A DNA stretch of 24,542 nt, taken from NCBI GenBank assembly GCA_028292345.1, contig JAQGMN010000254.1:1-24542 (forward strand), given 5' to 3'. The stretch comes from Polaromonas sp. (GTDB lineage: Bacteria; Pseudomonadota; Gammaproteobacteria; Burkholderiales; Burkholderiaceae_C). The number at the start of each line of letters is the position of its first letter. The first letter of the stretch is position 1. The translations under genes and the position numbers were made by a program. The notes under the pieces are model-generated. The model did no database searches. It was not told where the DNA came from and was given only the letters and a program-made list of their open reading frames with translations. Shown one piece after another: positions 7,796 to 16,700 of the stretch.

Positions 7796-9010
7796 ATGAC
7801 ACTCCAACCCCCGTTTCTCCGCTTCCAGCCGGCTGTCGTCCTGACAGCCTGCCTGCTCCTTGCAGCGTGCGCCGGCGACAAGAAGCCGATCCCTCCCAAG
7901 GTGGAAACCGAAACCGCCCAACCCCAACCCCAACCCCAACCACAGCCACAGCCACAGCCACAGACTCCACCAACCATCGAACAACCCCAGGCGCCATCGC
8001 AACCCCAGCCGCAAGCCCAGCCGCAGCCACCCGGCGGTTCCTACGCCGCCCGCCCCGACGTCATGGCATTTGCCGGCGAGCTGGCCAGCCGCCGCCAGCT
8101 CGACCCGCAGTGGGTGCGCCAGATCATGGGCCAGTCAAGTTTCAACCCCACGGTCTCGCGGCTGATGCAGCCGCCGGCCAAAACCTTTGCCAAGAACTGG
8201 CGCGTCTACCGCAGCCGCTTCATTGACCCGGTTCGCATTGCCGCAGGCGTGCGCTTCTGGAGGGCCAACGCGGCGACGCTGGAGCGCGCCGAAAAGGAAT
8301 ATGGCGTGCCCGCCGACATCATCGTCGGCATCATTGGCGTGGAAACCATCTACGGCCGCGACACCGGCAGCTTCCGGGTGATGGACGCGCTGATGACGCT
8401 GGCCTTTGATTTCCCCTCGAACCACCCGCGCGCCCAGGAGCGCAGCGCTTATTTCAGGGGCGAGGTCGAGGAATTCCTGGCCCTGCAAAGCCAGCGGCGA
8501 GCCAATCCCATGGACGCCAAGGGCAGCTACGCCGGCGCCATGGGCATGCCGCAGTTCATGCCGTCGAGCCAGGCCAGGCATGCGGTGGACTTCGACGGCG
8601 ACGGCAGCATCGACCTGTGGAACAGCCCGGCCGACGTCATCGGCTCGGTCGCCAACTACTTCAAGGCCTACGGCTGGCAGAGCGGCATGCCGACCCACTA
8701 TCCGGTGCGCTTCGACGCCAGCCGGCTGGACATGGACGCGCTGATGGCGCCCGACATTTTGCCGACCTTCGGCGTGGCCAGCTTCATGGCCAAGGGCGCG
8801 GTGCTCCAAGGCCCGGCGCTGGACCACAAGGGCCCGCTGGCGCTCATCGAACTGCTCAACGGCCCGGATGCGGCCAGCTATGTGGCGGGCACCGGGAACT
8901 TCTACGTCATCACCCGCTACAACTGGAGCAGCTACTACGCCATGGCGGTGATTGAACTGGGACGCGAAGTCCGGCAGCAACTTGACAAGGCGGCCGGGCG
9001 CCAGCGGTAG
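7796..9010 (+). CDS. mltB: MltB-type lytic murein transglycosylase, lipoprotein
   Basis: This 404-residue protein should cleave the MurNAc-GlcNAc bond of peptidoglycan with formation of 1,6-anhydro ends. A signal peptide ends in the lipobox LAAC (Cys25), so it is an outer-membrane lipoprotein. A Gln-Pro repeat linker (about residues 40-80) precedes the catalytic SLT-like domain. The catalytic glutamate is Glu183 in GIIGVETIYGRDTG. SYAGAMGMPQFMPSS and FDGDGSIDLWNSPADVIGSVANYF are further MltB/Slt35 hallmarks. The family identity is secure. The linker is longer and more repetitive than in E. coli MltB and comes from a tandem hexamer array in the DNA. No clear Shine-Dalgarno sequence is seen before the ATG. 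It may be co-transcribed with the envelope operon 43 bp upstream. Confidence 0.94.
   Translation: MTLQPPFLRFQPAVVLTACLLLAACAGDKKPIPPKVETETAQPQPQPQPQPQPQPQTPPTIEQPQAPSQPQPQAQPQPPGGSYAARPDVMAFAGELASRRQLDPQWVRQIMGQSSFNPTVSRLMQPPAKTFAKNWRVYRSRFIDPVRIAAGVRFWRANAATLERAEKEYGVPADIIVGIIGVETIYGRDTGSFRVMDALMTLAFDFPSNHPRAQERSAYFRGEVEEFLALQSQRRANPMDAKGSYAGAMGMPQFMPSSQARHAVDFDGDGSIDLWNSPADVIGSVANYFKAYGWQSGMPTHYPVRFDASRLDMDALMAPDILPTFGVASFMAKGAVLQGPALDHKGPLALIELLNGPDAASYVAGTGNFYVITRYNWSSYYAMAVIELGREVRQQLDKAAGRQR
7917..7963 (+). repeat. Two adjoining hexanucleotide tandem arrays in mltB
   Basis: CCCAAC is repeated four times (7917-7940) and is followed directly by CACAGC repeated about 3.8 times (7941-7963). 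In the reading frame both arrays encode alternating Gln-Pro, using CAA-CCC then CAG-CCA. Because the unit is two codons, slippage would change the linker length without breaking the frame. Confidence 0.9.
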
Positions 9011-9141
9011 CCGGCTGAACCCTGCGGGCTGAACCCAGGTAGCCACGCGCTGCACACTGCGCGATGGAAAAAACGGAGCAAATTGATGCCGCAGGCCGCC
9101 ACGAAAACCGTGGCATTTCACCCATCCTTGTTGGAGCACTG
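9011..9141 (+). other. Leader region of the LacI-family gene
   Basis: This short region holds a 10-base direct repeat GGCTGAACCC (9013-9022 and 9027-9036, period 14). It also has a 6-bp stem GCCACG/CGTGGC (9098-9103 and 9109-9114) with loop AAAAC, about 30 bp before the chosen start codon. Neither has an obvious U-tract. An in-frame ATG at 9064 exists but lacks a ribosome-binding site. No convincing promoter hexamers were identified. Confidence 0.4.
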
Positions 9142-10161
9142 ATGAGTACCTTGCGCAAGCGTGGCCCCACCATTCGGGATGTGGCACGGATGGCCGAAGT
9201 TTCAACCGCCACGGTGTCCAAGTTCATGAACGGCAGCCAACGCTTCAGTGCCGACGTTGAGGCACGGGTGTCGAAAGCCGTGAAGGAACTGGAATGGTCG
9301 CTCAATCCGATGGCCCGGGGAATCATGACAGGGCAAACCGGCAATGTCGGCATCGTCCTGCTGGACATCCGCAATCCGCATTTCACCAGCATGGTCAAGG
9401 GCGCGGCGCGCGGGGCTGCAGCGGCCAAGCTGAACCTGATCGTTGCCGATGCAGCCGAAACCAGGGCGCCCGAACTTGCCGTGCTCAAGGCGCTCGCACG
9501 AAGGGTGGACGGTTTGATTGTGAGCGCGCGGCTGCCCGGTCCCATCATCGATGCGCTGTTCGCGAGCAAGACACCTGTCGTGTTTTACGGGGGGCCCTCG
9601 CCGCGACCTGGCTATCACAGCGTGTGTTGCGACAACTACATGGCCGGGCGCATGCTGGGAAGCCATCTGCGTGACCGTGGGTTCCGAAAAATCAGCTATG
9701 TGGGATTTCCCATTGCGCAATGGAGCGCCGAACGCTGGCGTGGCGTGCAGGATGCCTTTGAAGGGGTGGATGCTTTTTTTAAAGAATACCAAGCCGCAGC
9801 GCCCGTGACGGAAGAAGGCGAGCGCCTGGCATCGATGGTGATGCTGTCCGGCGACATGCCCGATGCCGTCGTTGCGTTCAACGACCTCATGGCGCTGGGG
9901 CTTGTCGCCGAAGCGCGGGCGCTCGGCGTCAAGGTGCCCGGCCAGGTGGCCATCGCAGGCTTCGACAATACGGCCTATGGCCGGCTGCAGAACCCCTCGT
10001 TGACAAGCGTGGACATGATGAGCGAAGCCGTGGGCGAACTCGCGATGCAGCGCTTGACGGAAGTGATTCAGGGCACGCCAGCAAGCCACGGCAACGTACT
10101 CACGAGCCGCCTTGTAGTGCGCGAGTCCACATCCCCGGATTCCAGGGTAAATCCCTACTGA
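9142..10161 (+). CDS. LacI-family transcriptional regulator
   Basis: This 339-residue regulator has an N-terminal LacI helix-turn-helix, TIRDVARMAEVSTATVSKFMNG at about residues 10-31. The hinge region LNPMARGIM follows, then a periplasmic-binding-protein-like effector domain from about residue 68 (VGIVLLDIRNPHFTSMVKGA) to near the end (VAIAGFDNTAYGRLQNPSLTSVDM). The start ATG 9142 is chosen because GGAG (9133-9136) lies 5 nt before it and the HTH then starts at the usual distance. The next gene downstream is a GH2 glycosidase, and three LacI-type operator-like sites sit in between. It therefore most likely represses that gene until a sugar binds. The effector cannot be deduced. Base composition appears less GC-rich than the mltB side. 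Confidence 0.93.
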   Translation: MSTLRKRGPTIRDVARMAEVSTATVSKFMNGSQRFSADVEARVSKAVKELEWSLNPMARGIMTGQTGNVGIVLLDIRNPHFTSMVKGAARGAAAAKLNLIVADAAETRAPELAVLKALARRVDGLIVSARLPGPIIDALFASKTPVVFYGGPSPRPGYHSVCCDNYMAGRMLGSHLRDRGFRKISYVGFPIAQWSAERWRGVQDAFEGVDAFFKEYQAAAPVTEEGERLASMVMLSGDMPDAVVAFNDLMALGLVAEARALGVKVPGQVAIAGFDNTAYGRLQNPSLTSVDMMSEAVGELAMQRLTEVIQGTPASHGNVLTSRLVVRESTSPDSRVNPY

Positions 10162-10179
10162 AGTTGCCTTGAACTTGAT

Positions 10180-10197
10180 ATTGTTATCGATAACAAT
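10180..10197. promoter_or_regulatory. LacI-family operator candidate A (perfect 18-bp palindrome)
   Basis: ATTGTTATCGATAACAAT is a perfect palindrome centred on CpG, 18 bp after the LacI-family stop codon. The even-symmetry, central-CG form with TTATCGATAA core is typical of LacI/GalR-family operators, for example GntR-like sites. It is the strongest regulatory signal in the spacer. Confidence 0.7.
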
Positions 10198-10232
10198 TTG
10201 GACACCGACATAAGCCATTTTTTTTGAAATGG

Positions 10233-10250
10233 CAGTTAACCGGTTACTTG
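10233..10250. promoter_or_regulatory. LacI-family operator candidate B
   Basis: CAGTTAACCGGTTACTTG contains the perfect 10-bp palindrome TAACCGGTTA (10237-10246) centred on CpG. The outermost two base pairs also match, giving 7 of 9 symmetric pairs. Its centre lies 53 bp (about five helical turns) from that of candidate A. Confidence 0.5.
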
Positions 10251-10319
10251 ATGTATTGAAATGTTTTTAAGTCAAAAAGAAAAACTCAATGCATACCCAG
10301 CGTTTATTTCCAATTTCAA

Positions 10320-10337
10320 AAGTTAATCGGTTTATCT
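10320..10337. promoter_or_regulatory. LacI-family operator candidate C (degenerate)
   Basis: AAGTTAATCGGTTTATCT shares AGTTAAYCGGTT with candidate B at the same register around the central CpG, but its own symmetry is imperfect. It lies about 140 bp before the GH2 start codon, closest of the three to where a promoter would be. The rest of the 10162-10477 spacer is AT-rich up to about 10370 and shows no convincing sigma-70 hexamer pair. Confidence 0.35.
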
Positions 10338-10477
10338 CTTTCTTGAACCCAGTTGCAGCATATGGTTTTTCAGGCCATGTTGCAGCGCTGTTTGCCACCT
10401 GGCGCGTCTTTTGGCGCATCGTCGCCCGCCCCTGACCCCCCGGCACCCGCCTCCCATTTTTTCACCGAGGAATCAAC

Positions 10478-13240
10478 ATGCGTAATCACCGTCTGAACAG
10501 AATCGCAAAAACCGTTCTCGCCGTTTCCCTGGCCGCCGCGTTTGCGGCTGGATGCGGAGGAGACGGCGACGACACCCGTCAACCGGAAGCACCTGTCGCC
10601 AATATTGACCAAATCCGCACGGTGACGCCACTTCTGAACAATTGGCGCTTCGTTTTTGATGAAAAGCTGTCTGATGAGCAGGTCCTGAACACGAATGCGT
10701 CCAACTGGTCCTCCGTCACGCTGCCGCACACCTGGAACGCGACCGATGCGGCCACGACGGCCCAGTCCACGCCGTCCACACCCCTGTATCAGCGCGGCAT
10801 CGGCTGGTATCAACTGGAATTCGACGGCGGCGCCCCATCGACCGCGACGAAGTGGCTGCAGTTCGATGCGGCCAGCATCACGGCCGATGTCTGGTTGAAT
10901 GGCGTCAAGCTGGGGCAGCACCGCGGGGCGTTCACCGCCTTTCGCTTCAATGTGACGGACGCGGTGAAACCCGGCAAGAACGTCCTGGTGGTGAAGACGG
11001 ACAACAGAAGCGCGCTGCGCGATGGCGATCCCACGGCGATTGCACCCTTGAGCGGCGACTTCAACATGTCAGGCGGACTCTACCGGGGCGTCTCGCTCAT
11101 CTCGACGGCCAGCAAGGCCCATATCGCACTGGGCGATCTCGGGGGACCCGGCGTCTACGCCAAGACGAACTCTGTCAATGGCACCAACGCCAGCGTGAAT
11201 GTATTGGCCAGGCTGGAAAATGCGCTGCAGGTCGCCGGAACCTATGCCGTGACAGCGTCCTTGCTCGACAGCGAAGGCAAGGCCGTCAAGCAATCCGTGA
11301 CCCGCTCGGTGTCGCTCAAGCCCGGCGAAAAGATCACGGTGTCGCAAGACCTGAGCATCACCAACGCCCGGCTCTGGCAGGGCCTTGCCGATCCCTACCT
11401 GCACAAGCTCGTGGTGGAGCTGAAGGATGGCGCGGGCACCACCATCGACAAGGTGGTGCAGGACTTCGGCATCCGTGAAATGCGTTTCGACGCCAACCAG
11501 GGCTTCTTCCTCAATGGCCGCAGGATGCCGCTGCACGGCGTCAACATGCACCAGGACGTGCTGGGCAAGGCATGGGCCATCTCCGAGGACGACACCAACC
11601 GCTCGTTCGAGCTGATCAAGGAGGTGGGCGCCAACACCTTGCGGATGGCCCACTATCCGCATTCGGACTACGCCGTGAAGCAGGCAGACAAGCTGGGCCT
11701 GGTCGTGATGGCCGAGCTCCCGCTGGTCAATGCCACCTCCGTCACCAGGCTGGCCGATCCCGAGACGACGGGCTTCGCGGAAAACGCCCGGCTTCAACTG
11801 CAGGAGCTGATCCGCCAGAAGTTCAACAGCGCGTCCGTCGGCATCTGGTCCGTCGGCAACGAGGTGCAAGGCGGCGACGACACCCAGAACAACGTCAAGG
11901 CACTGTTCAAAAGCCTGCACGACGTCGCCAAAGCCGAAGACCCCAGCCGCATCACGTCCCTGGCCAACCAGATCAACCGCAGCGGCGATGTGATTCGCCC
12001 CGATGCCATCACCCTGACGGGCGTGACCGACAGCTTCAGCGTGAACCGGTACTTCCAGTGGTACTACGGCCAGTCTGAAACGCAGCTCGGCGACAACCTG
12101 GACCAGATTCACGCGAGCACGCCGTCCCAGCCGATTGGCGTCACCGAGTACGGCGCCGGCAGCGGCCTGACGCACCAGACCGACAATGTCCGCGCGGGGC
12201 GCGTGTGCTCCAGCGACACGAGCGGCGCGACGCGGATCTGCTACCAGCCCGAAGGCTATGCCAACTACGTTCACGAAAAAGCCTACGAGCAAATGGTCCA
12301 GCGTCCCTACCTGATGGGCACCTGGCTGTGGAACATGTTCGATTTCGGCTCCGGCAACCGCCATGAAGGCGATGTGGGGCAGACCAACACCAAGGGCATC
12401 GTCACATTCGGCCGGGATGTCAAGAAGGACATTTTCTTTTTCTACAAGGCCAACTGGTCCCAGGCGCCGGTCACCTACATTGCCGAGCGCCGCCACACCA
12501 ATCGTGTGTACAAGACAGCCCAGGTCAAGGTGTACAGCAATGCAGCGTCTGTGTCGCTTCAGGTGAATGGCGTGCAGGTGGCCCGGAAGTCGGCCGCTGA
12601 ATGCCCGGTGCGGGTGTGCAATTTCGGCGAGGTGCCGATGACGGCCGGTGTCAACACCGTCACGGCCGTGGGCAACCATGGCGCTGAAAACGTCACCGAT
12701 TTTGTCAACTGGAACCTTTCGGAAAAGCATGCAGCCAATGTCTACATTGCTGCGGGCCAGCTGGCGAGCGGGTTCGTTCCCAACGACACGCTGCTCGGCA
12801 AGAACGCTTATGGTTCGGACAACTACTTCCTCAATGGAGACCTTCCGCCCTTGTCCGGCCGAAGCACGGTCGGCCTTTCAGGCGCCATTGCCATCAATGG
12901 CCTGGGTTCCACGGTGATTCCCGAAACGGGCCGGGTCTGGGACATGTGGCGCGAGGGCCCGGACTTCAGCTATGAAATCCCCCTGGCCAACGGAAGCTAC
13001 AAGGTCACGCTGGGGTTTCTGGAGCCCACCGCCACCGCTGTCGGCGCCCGGGTCTTCAACGTCAATGCGGAAGGCGCGCCAGCCATTGCGAATCTGGATA
13101 TTTTCCAAAGCACCGGGGCGATCAGGACCGCCATGACAAGAACCTTCACGGTCAATGTCGCCGACGGAAAGCTCAACCTCGGTTTTGTTGGCGTCACCGG
13201 CAGGGCCATCGTCTCCAACATTGCCGTAGAGCGGCAGTAG
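10478..13240 (+). CDS. Glycoside hydrolase family 2 enzyme with C-terminal malectin-like domain, exported
   Basis: This 920-residue enzyme is of the beta-galactosidase/beta-glucuronidase/beta-mannosidase family GH2. A signal peptide ends near AAGC (Cys26) followed by GGDGDD, so it is probably a lipoprotein, though Ala rather than Leu at -3 makes the lipobox weak. The sugar-binding jelly-roll domain (about 50-205: LPHTWNA, GIGWYQLEF, DVWLNGVKLGQHRGAFTAFRFNVT) comes first. An Ig-like domain (about 215-335) follows, then the TIM barrel. The acid/base is Glu462 (SVGNEVQ) and the nucleophile Glu557 (GVTEYGAG). After a further beta domain, residues about 755-918 are malectin-like and probably carbohydrate-binding. 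GAGG/AGGA (10467-10471) lies 6 nt before the ATG. Expression is probably under the LacI-family regulator. Substrate specificity is not assignable by eye. Confidence 0.92.
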   Translation: MRNHRLNRIAKTVLAVSLAAAFAAGCGGDGDDTRQPEAPVANIDQIRTVTPLLNNWRFVFDEKLSDEQVLNTNASNWSSVTLPHTWNATDAATTAQSTPSTPLYQRGIGWYQLEFDGGAPSTATKWLQFDAASITADVWLNGVKLGQHRGAFTAFRFNVTDAVKPGKNVLVVKTDNRSALRDGDPTAIAPLSGDFNMSGGLYRGVSLISTASKAHIALGDLGGPGVYAKTNSVNGTNASVNVLARLENALQVAGTYAVTASLLDSEGKAVKQSVTRSVSLKPGEKITVSQDLSITNARLWQGLADPYLHKLVVELKDGAGTTIDKVVQDFGIREMRFDANQGFFLNGRRMPLHGVNMHQDVLGKAWAISEDDTNRSFELIKEVGANTLRMAHYPHSDYAVKQADKLGLVVMAELPLVNATSVTRLADPETTGFAENARLQLQELIRQKFNSASVGIWSVGNEVQGGDDTQNNVKALFKSLHDVAKAEDPSRITSLANQINRSGDVIRPDAITLTGVTDSFSVNRYFQWYYGQSETQLGDNLDQIHASTPSQPIGVTEYGAGSGLTHQTDNVRAGRVCSSDTSGATRICYQPEGYANYVHEKAYEQMVQRPYLMGTWLWNMFDFGSGNRHEGDVGQTNTKGIVTFGRDVKKDIFFFYKANWSQAPVTYIAERRHTNRVYKTAQVKVYSNAASVSLQVNGVQVARKSAAECPVRVCNFGEVPMTAGVNTVTAVGNHGAENVTDFVNWNLSEKHAANVYIAAGQLASGFVPNDTLLGKNAYGSDNYFLNGDLPPLSGRSTVGLSGAIAINGLGSTVIPETGRVWDMWREGPDFSYEIPLANGSYKVTLGFLEPTATAVGARVFNVNAEGAPAIANLDIFQSTGAIRTAMTRTFTVNVADGKLNLGFVGVTGRAIVSNIAVERQ

Positions 13241-13248
13241 GCAAAAAA

Positions 13249-13282
13249 GCTGCGGCCGGCGACAATCGTCGCCGGCCGCAGC
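13249..13282 (-). terminator. Strong intrinsic-terminator-like hairpin after the GH2 gene
   Basis: A perfect 15-bp stem (13249-13263 with 13268-13282) closes a 4-base loop. On the minus strand it is followed directly by TTTTTT (13248-13243), the classic intrinsic terminator form. On the plus strand the stem starts 8 bp after the GH2 stop but is followed by CTTGGG rather than a U-tract. It may stop minus-strand read-through from the helicase gene, and may also act partly on GH2 transcripts. Confidence 0.7.
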
Positions 13283-13353
13283 CTTGGGCCGGGTTGGCCT
13301 GGGCAAGGTCGCGCCTCACCTCAGGATGCACCCCTTAGACCAGGAGCGATGAA

Positions 13354-13656
13354 ATGAGCAAGACCACATGGAAGCCGCATCCCCCGCATGGCGAACTGAG
13401 CAGCCAGGACCGTGACGAACTGCCGGACAGCGCCTTTGCCTTTCCAAAGCAGCGCAAGGAACCCCTGACCGATGCGTCGCATGTCAGGAACGCATTGGCC
13501 CGCTTTGACCAGGTGCAGGGCGTGAGCGATGCCGAACGGGATGCGGCTTTCAAGAACATCCAGGCCGCCGCCGGGCACTTCGGCGTCGATGTGGCGGAAA
13601 CGAGCTGGAAGGAACTCGGCAAACAACCCCACTCCCGCAAGCCGCCGCACGCATGA
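13354..13656 (+). CDS. Small conserved hypothetical protein, DUF6582-like
   Basis: This 100-residue, hydrophilic, probably cytoplasmic protein has the stretch LPDSAFAFPKQRKEPLTDASH and then VRNALARFDQVQGVSDAERD. Both recur in a widespread small bacterial family that I recall as DUF6582, of unknown function. There is no signal peptide, transmembrane segment or cysteine motif. The start ATG 13354 follows AGGAG (13342-13346) with a 7-nt spacer. It lies between the hairpin after the GH2 gene and an AT-rich repeat, and is convergent with the large helicase gene. Its strong ribosome-binding site and family resemblance make it a real gene despite its size. Confidence 0.85.
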   Translation: MSKTTWKPHPPHGELSSQDRDELPDSAFAFPKQRKEPLTDASHVRNALARFDQVQGVSDAERDAAFKNIQAAAGHFGVDVAETSWKELGKQPHSRKPPHA

Positions 13657-13664
13657 TCGGACGG

Positions 13665-13730
13665 TTTTTTATCATAAAAACCGCCGTCTCCGCACTATCT
13701 ACGGGCATTTATAGCTATATAAATAATAGC
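13665..13730 (-). repeat. Interspersed repeat copy 2, intergenic
   Basis: Read on the minus strand from 13730, the head GCTATTATTTATATAGC (13730-13714) is followed by GCCCG, then TGCGG, GGCGGTTTTT and an AT-rich end. The order and spacing match copy 1 in the DUF58 gene. The proximal end contains the inverted repeat CGGTTTTT/AAAAACCG (13662-13669 and 13676-13683). This could serve as a bidirectional terminator between the two convergent genes. The form recalls abundant short repeats of Comamonadaceae intergenic regions. Confidence 0.55.
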
Positions 13731-13747
13731 AATTTGCCGCATGGCCG

Positions 13748-16700
13748 TCACGCCACAAGACGCACCGTTCCGTCCAGTTCGACGACGAGTTCCGAGGCGA
13801 TCAGGCGGTTCATGGCCTCGTTGACCCGCGCTTCGGCCTCTTCGGGGACACGGCCCATTCCCAGCAGCAGGCAGACCGAGCGCGCCGCAGCCTGCCGCGA
13901 CGAAGCGCCGGCCTGCAGCAAGACATGGTGGGCCAGCGCGGCAAGTTCCTCCAGGCAGACCTCGTCCACATGGCGGCGCGAGGCGTCGCTGTCGCCGGCA
14001 ATCCGGAACTGTTCCCAGGCCCCGGTGTCGGCACCGGCCGGCCAGTAGAAAATCGCATCTTCCTCGATGGTGCGCTCGAAGCGCTCGGGCGCCAGCGTCC
14101 TGAGCCGCTCCGAAACCTTCGCGCCAATGCGTTCGATGCCCCAGGCGCGGGCGACTTTTCGGAACAAGGCGCTTTCGGTCAGCGGGCCTTCGGCTTCGAT
14201 CACATGGGCCAGGTTTTCAACCAGTTGCGCTGAAGCGCTGGCGTCATGAAACAGCAGCGGGTCGCCTGCGGGCAGGCTTGCCGGGCGGTAGACGGGCAAA
14301 GGCGCCGGCCCGGCGGCACTGGCATCAGGCGCTGTGGCTGATTGCATTGGACTTGCGTCCGGCGCCTGGACAGCTTCGCTGTCCGCAGGCGCTTCAGGGG
14401 CAGCCTGTGTCGGCGCGGGGAGCGGCACCATGCTGGCTCCCGGCGCTGCTTCCGGCAGGTCCAGCATGGCTTTCAGCCGCTGGCCGATTTTTTCAATCTC
14501 GCCTTCGGGGTCGAGCCACCAGTCGGTGGACCAGATGCGCAAAATGGTCCAGCCCAGGCTTTCCAGCACATGCTGGCGCAGCCGGTCGCGGTCGCGCGAG
14601 CTGGCGGCCGAATGGTAGGTGGCGCCGTCGCATTCGATGCCGGCCAGGTAGCGCCCCGGGGCGCGCGGATCGACCACGCCGATGTCCAGCCGGTAGCCCG
14701 AGCAGCCGACCTGCGGATGCACGTCCCAGCCCTGGCCGCGCAGCAGCCGGATCACCGCCACCTCGAACGGGCTGTCGGGCTCGCGGCCGGTCGGCAGGCT
14801 TTGCGCCACCAGCGCGCGGTAGCCCTGGATGGCAAATTCAAGGTAATGCTTGAGGTCGCGCACCCCGGCGGCGCGCACCCGGGCCAGGTCGATCTGCTCG
14901 GGCAGCAGCGTGCTGTAGATGACCACGGCTTCGCGCGCCCGCGAGATCGCGACATTGAGCCGGCGCTGGCCGCCCTCGCCATTGAGCGGCCCGAAGTTCA
15001 TCATCGTCTTGCCGGCCGCATCGGTGCCGTAGGTGATCGAGAAAAAGATCACGTCGCGCTCGTCGCCCTGGACGTTTTCCAGGTTCTTGATGAACAGCGG
15101 CTCGCTGGCGCGCGCCGCAATGGCGCGGTCGAGTTCCGGGCTGGCGCGGCGCCGGGCATCGACCAGCGTCTCGATCAGCAGCTGCTGGGTCTGGTTGAAG
15201 GTCACCACGCCGAGCGTCAGGTGCTTTTTCTCCGCCGCCAGGTAATGCGCGGCGATGCCTTCGACAATCGCGTCGGCTTCAAGCCGGTTGGTGCGGCTGC
15301 CGCCCCGGTCGTACACGCCCTGGACGCGCTCGAAACGCACAGCGCTGTCGTTGGTGACCGGCGAGGGAAAGGTGACCAGGCTGGACTCGTAGTAGTTGAC
15401 GTTGCTGAAGGTGATCAGGCTTTCATGCCGGCTGCGGTAGTGCCATTGCAGGCTCAGCCGGTTCATGCCGGCGCCCAGGCATTCGTCCAGAATGCTTTCC
15501 AGGTCTTCGACCTGCTCGTCGCCGCCTGACGCGCCGTCCGGGTCGCTGGACTTGCTGAAAAAGCTGGTCGGCGGCAGCTGCTTGGGGTCGCCCACCACCA
15601 CCAGCTGCCGGCCCCGGGCAATGGCGCCGATGGCGTCCCACACCGGAATCTGCGAGGCTTCGTCGAACACCACCAGATCAAACGGCGCATAGCCGGCGTC
15701 CAGGTACTGCGCCACCGACAGCGGCGACATCAGCAGGCAAGGCTTGAGCCGGGGCAGCAGCGTCGGCAGGCCGTGCACCAGCTGGCGCACCGGCATCTGC
15801 CGGCGCTGCTTTTGCAGCTCGCGCCGCAGCCGGCCCAGTTCGCTGTCGGGGCCGACCGTGTCGCCGGAAATCGACGGGATGCGCCCGGAGAGCATGGCGA
15901 CGATGTACTGCGCGGTCAGCGTCTGGAAGCGGGCGTCAAGCTCGCGGAACTCGCGTATCTTGCGCGCCTGGTCGGCGCTGGAAAAGCCGCGCAGCAGCGG
16001 GTCCTGGTCGATGATTTTCTTGAGCCACCAGCTGCGGTAGCTGAAGCTGAAATGCGGCACCACCTCGCCCAGCGGCACGGCGCCGCTTTCCAGGCGGGCG
16101 ACCAGCGCCTGCAGGCCGTGGTCGATGGCCTGCGCCCGGACGTGGCGCCAGAGGCACCAGGGCTGGAGCTGCCGGCGGCTGGCCTGCCAGGCGCCCAGCA
16201 CGCCCTGGATTCGCGCCAGCGCGGCGCCGGCGCCTGGCGGGCCTTGCAAGGGCTCGACCGGCTGCGCCAGCGCGGCCAGCGCATCGAGTTGCCGGCTGAA
16301 TTCACGCCAGGCGCCCCGGTACGCCAGCAGCGCACGGCCGGCAGCGCCCTCGGCGGCCAAGGCCGTCCGGCCGCCGGACACCAGCGGCGCCAGCGCCTGG
16401 TGCAGGGGCGCGGCCCGCGCCAGGTCAGCGCCGGCCACCTGCGTGACCGCTTCGGCGAACTGCCTGGCCCACTGTTCATGGCCGGCCAGGCTGGCCCAGT
16501 CGGTCGCCAGGCCGGCATACGATTCCTGCAGCAGCGCCTCGGCGTCGGGCTGCATCGCGCGCAGCGCCCGGTCTTCCTCGTTCAGCGCGGCCAGCGGCGC
16601 CAGCAGCGCCTGCACGTCGGCATCGAGCGGCCGCTGGCCGTCGCTGCGAAAGCCGCTCAGGCGGCCGGTGATGGCCCGCTGCGCCAGCATCTTCTTCGGC

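Noticed and set aside
7917..7963. CRISPR-like repeats
   Set aside because: The units are contiguous hexamers within a coding linker with no spacers. No regularly spaced 25-40 base repeats were found elsewhere.
9064..9141. N-terminal extension of the LacI-family regulator from ATG 9064
   Set aside because: It lacks a ribosome-binding site and family similarity; ATG 9142 has GGAG at good spacing and places the helix-turn-helix normally.
10343..10381. TTGAAC or TTGCAG as -35 of a GH2 promoter
   Set aside because: No acceptable -10 hexamer lies 16-18 bp downstream of either, so a promoter is not called.
11069..12730. Minus-strand 553-codon open frame antisense to the GH2 gene
   Set aside because: It is His/Val/Gly-rich shadow translation with no recognisable motif; the plus strand encodes complete GH2 catalytic motifs.
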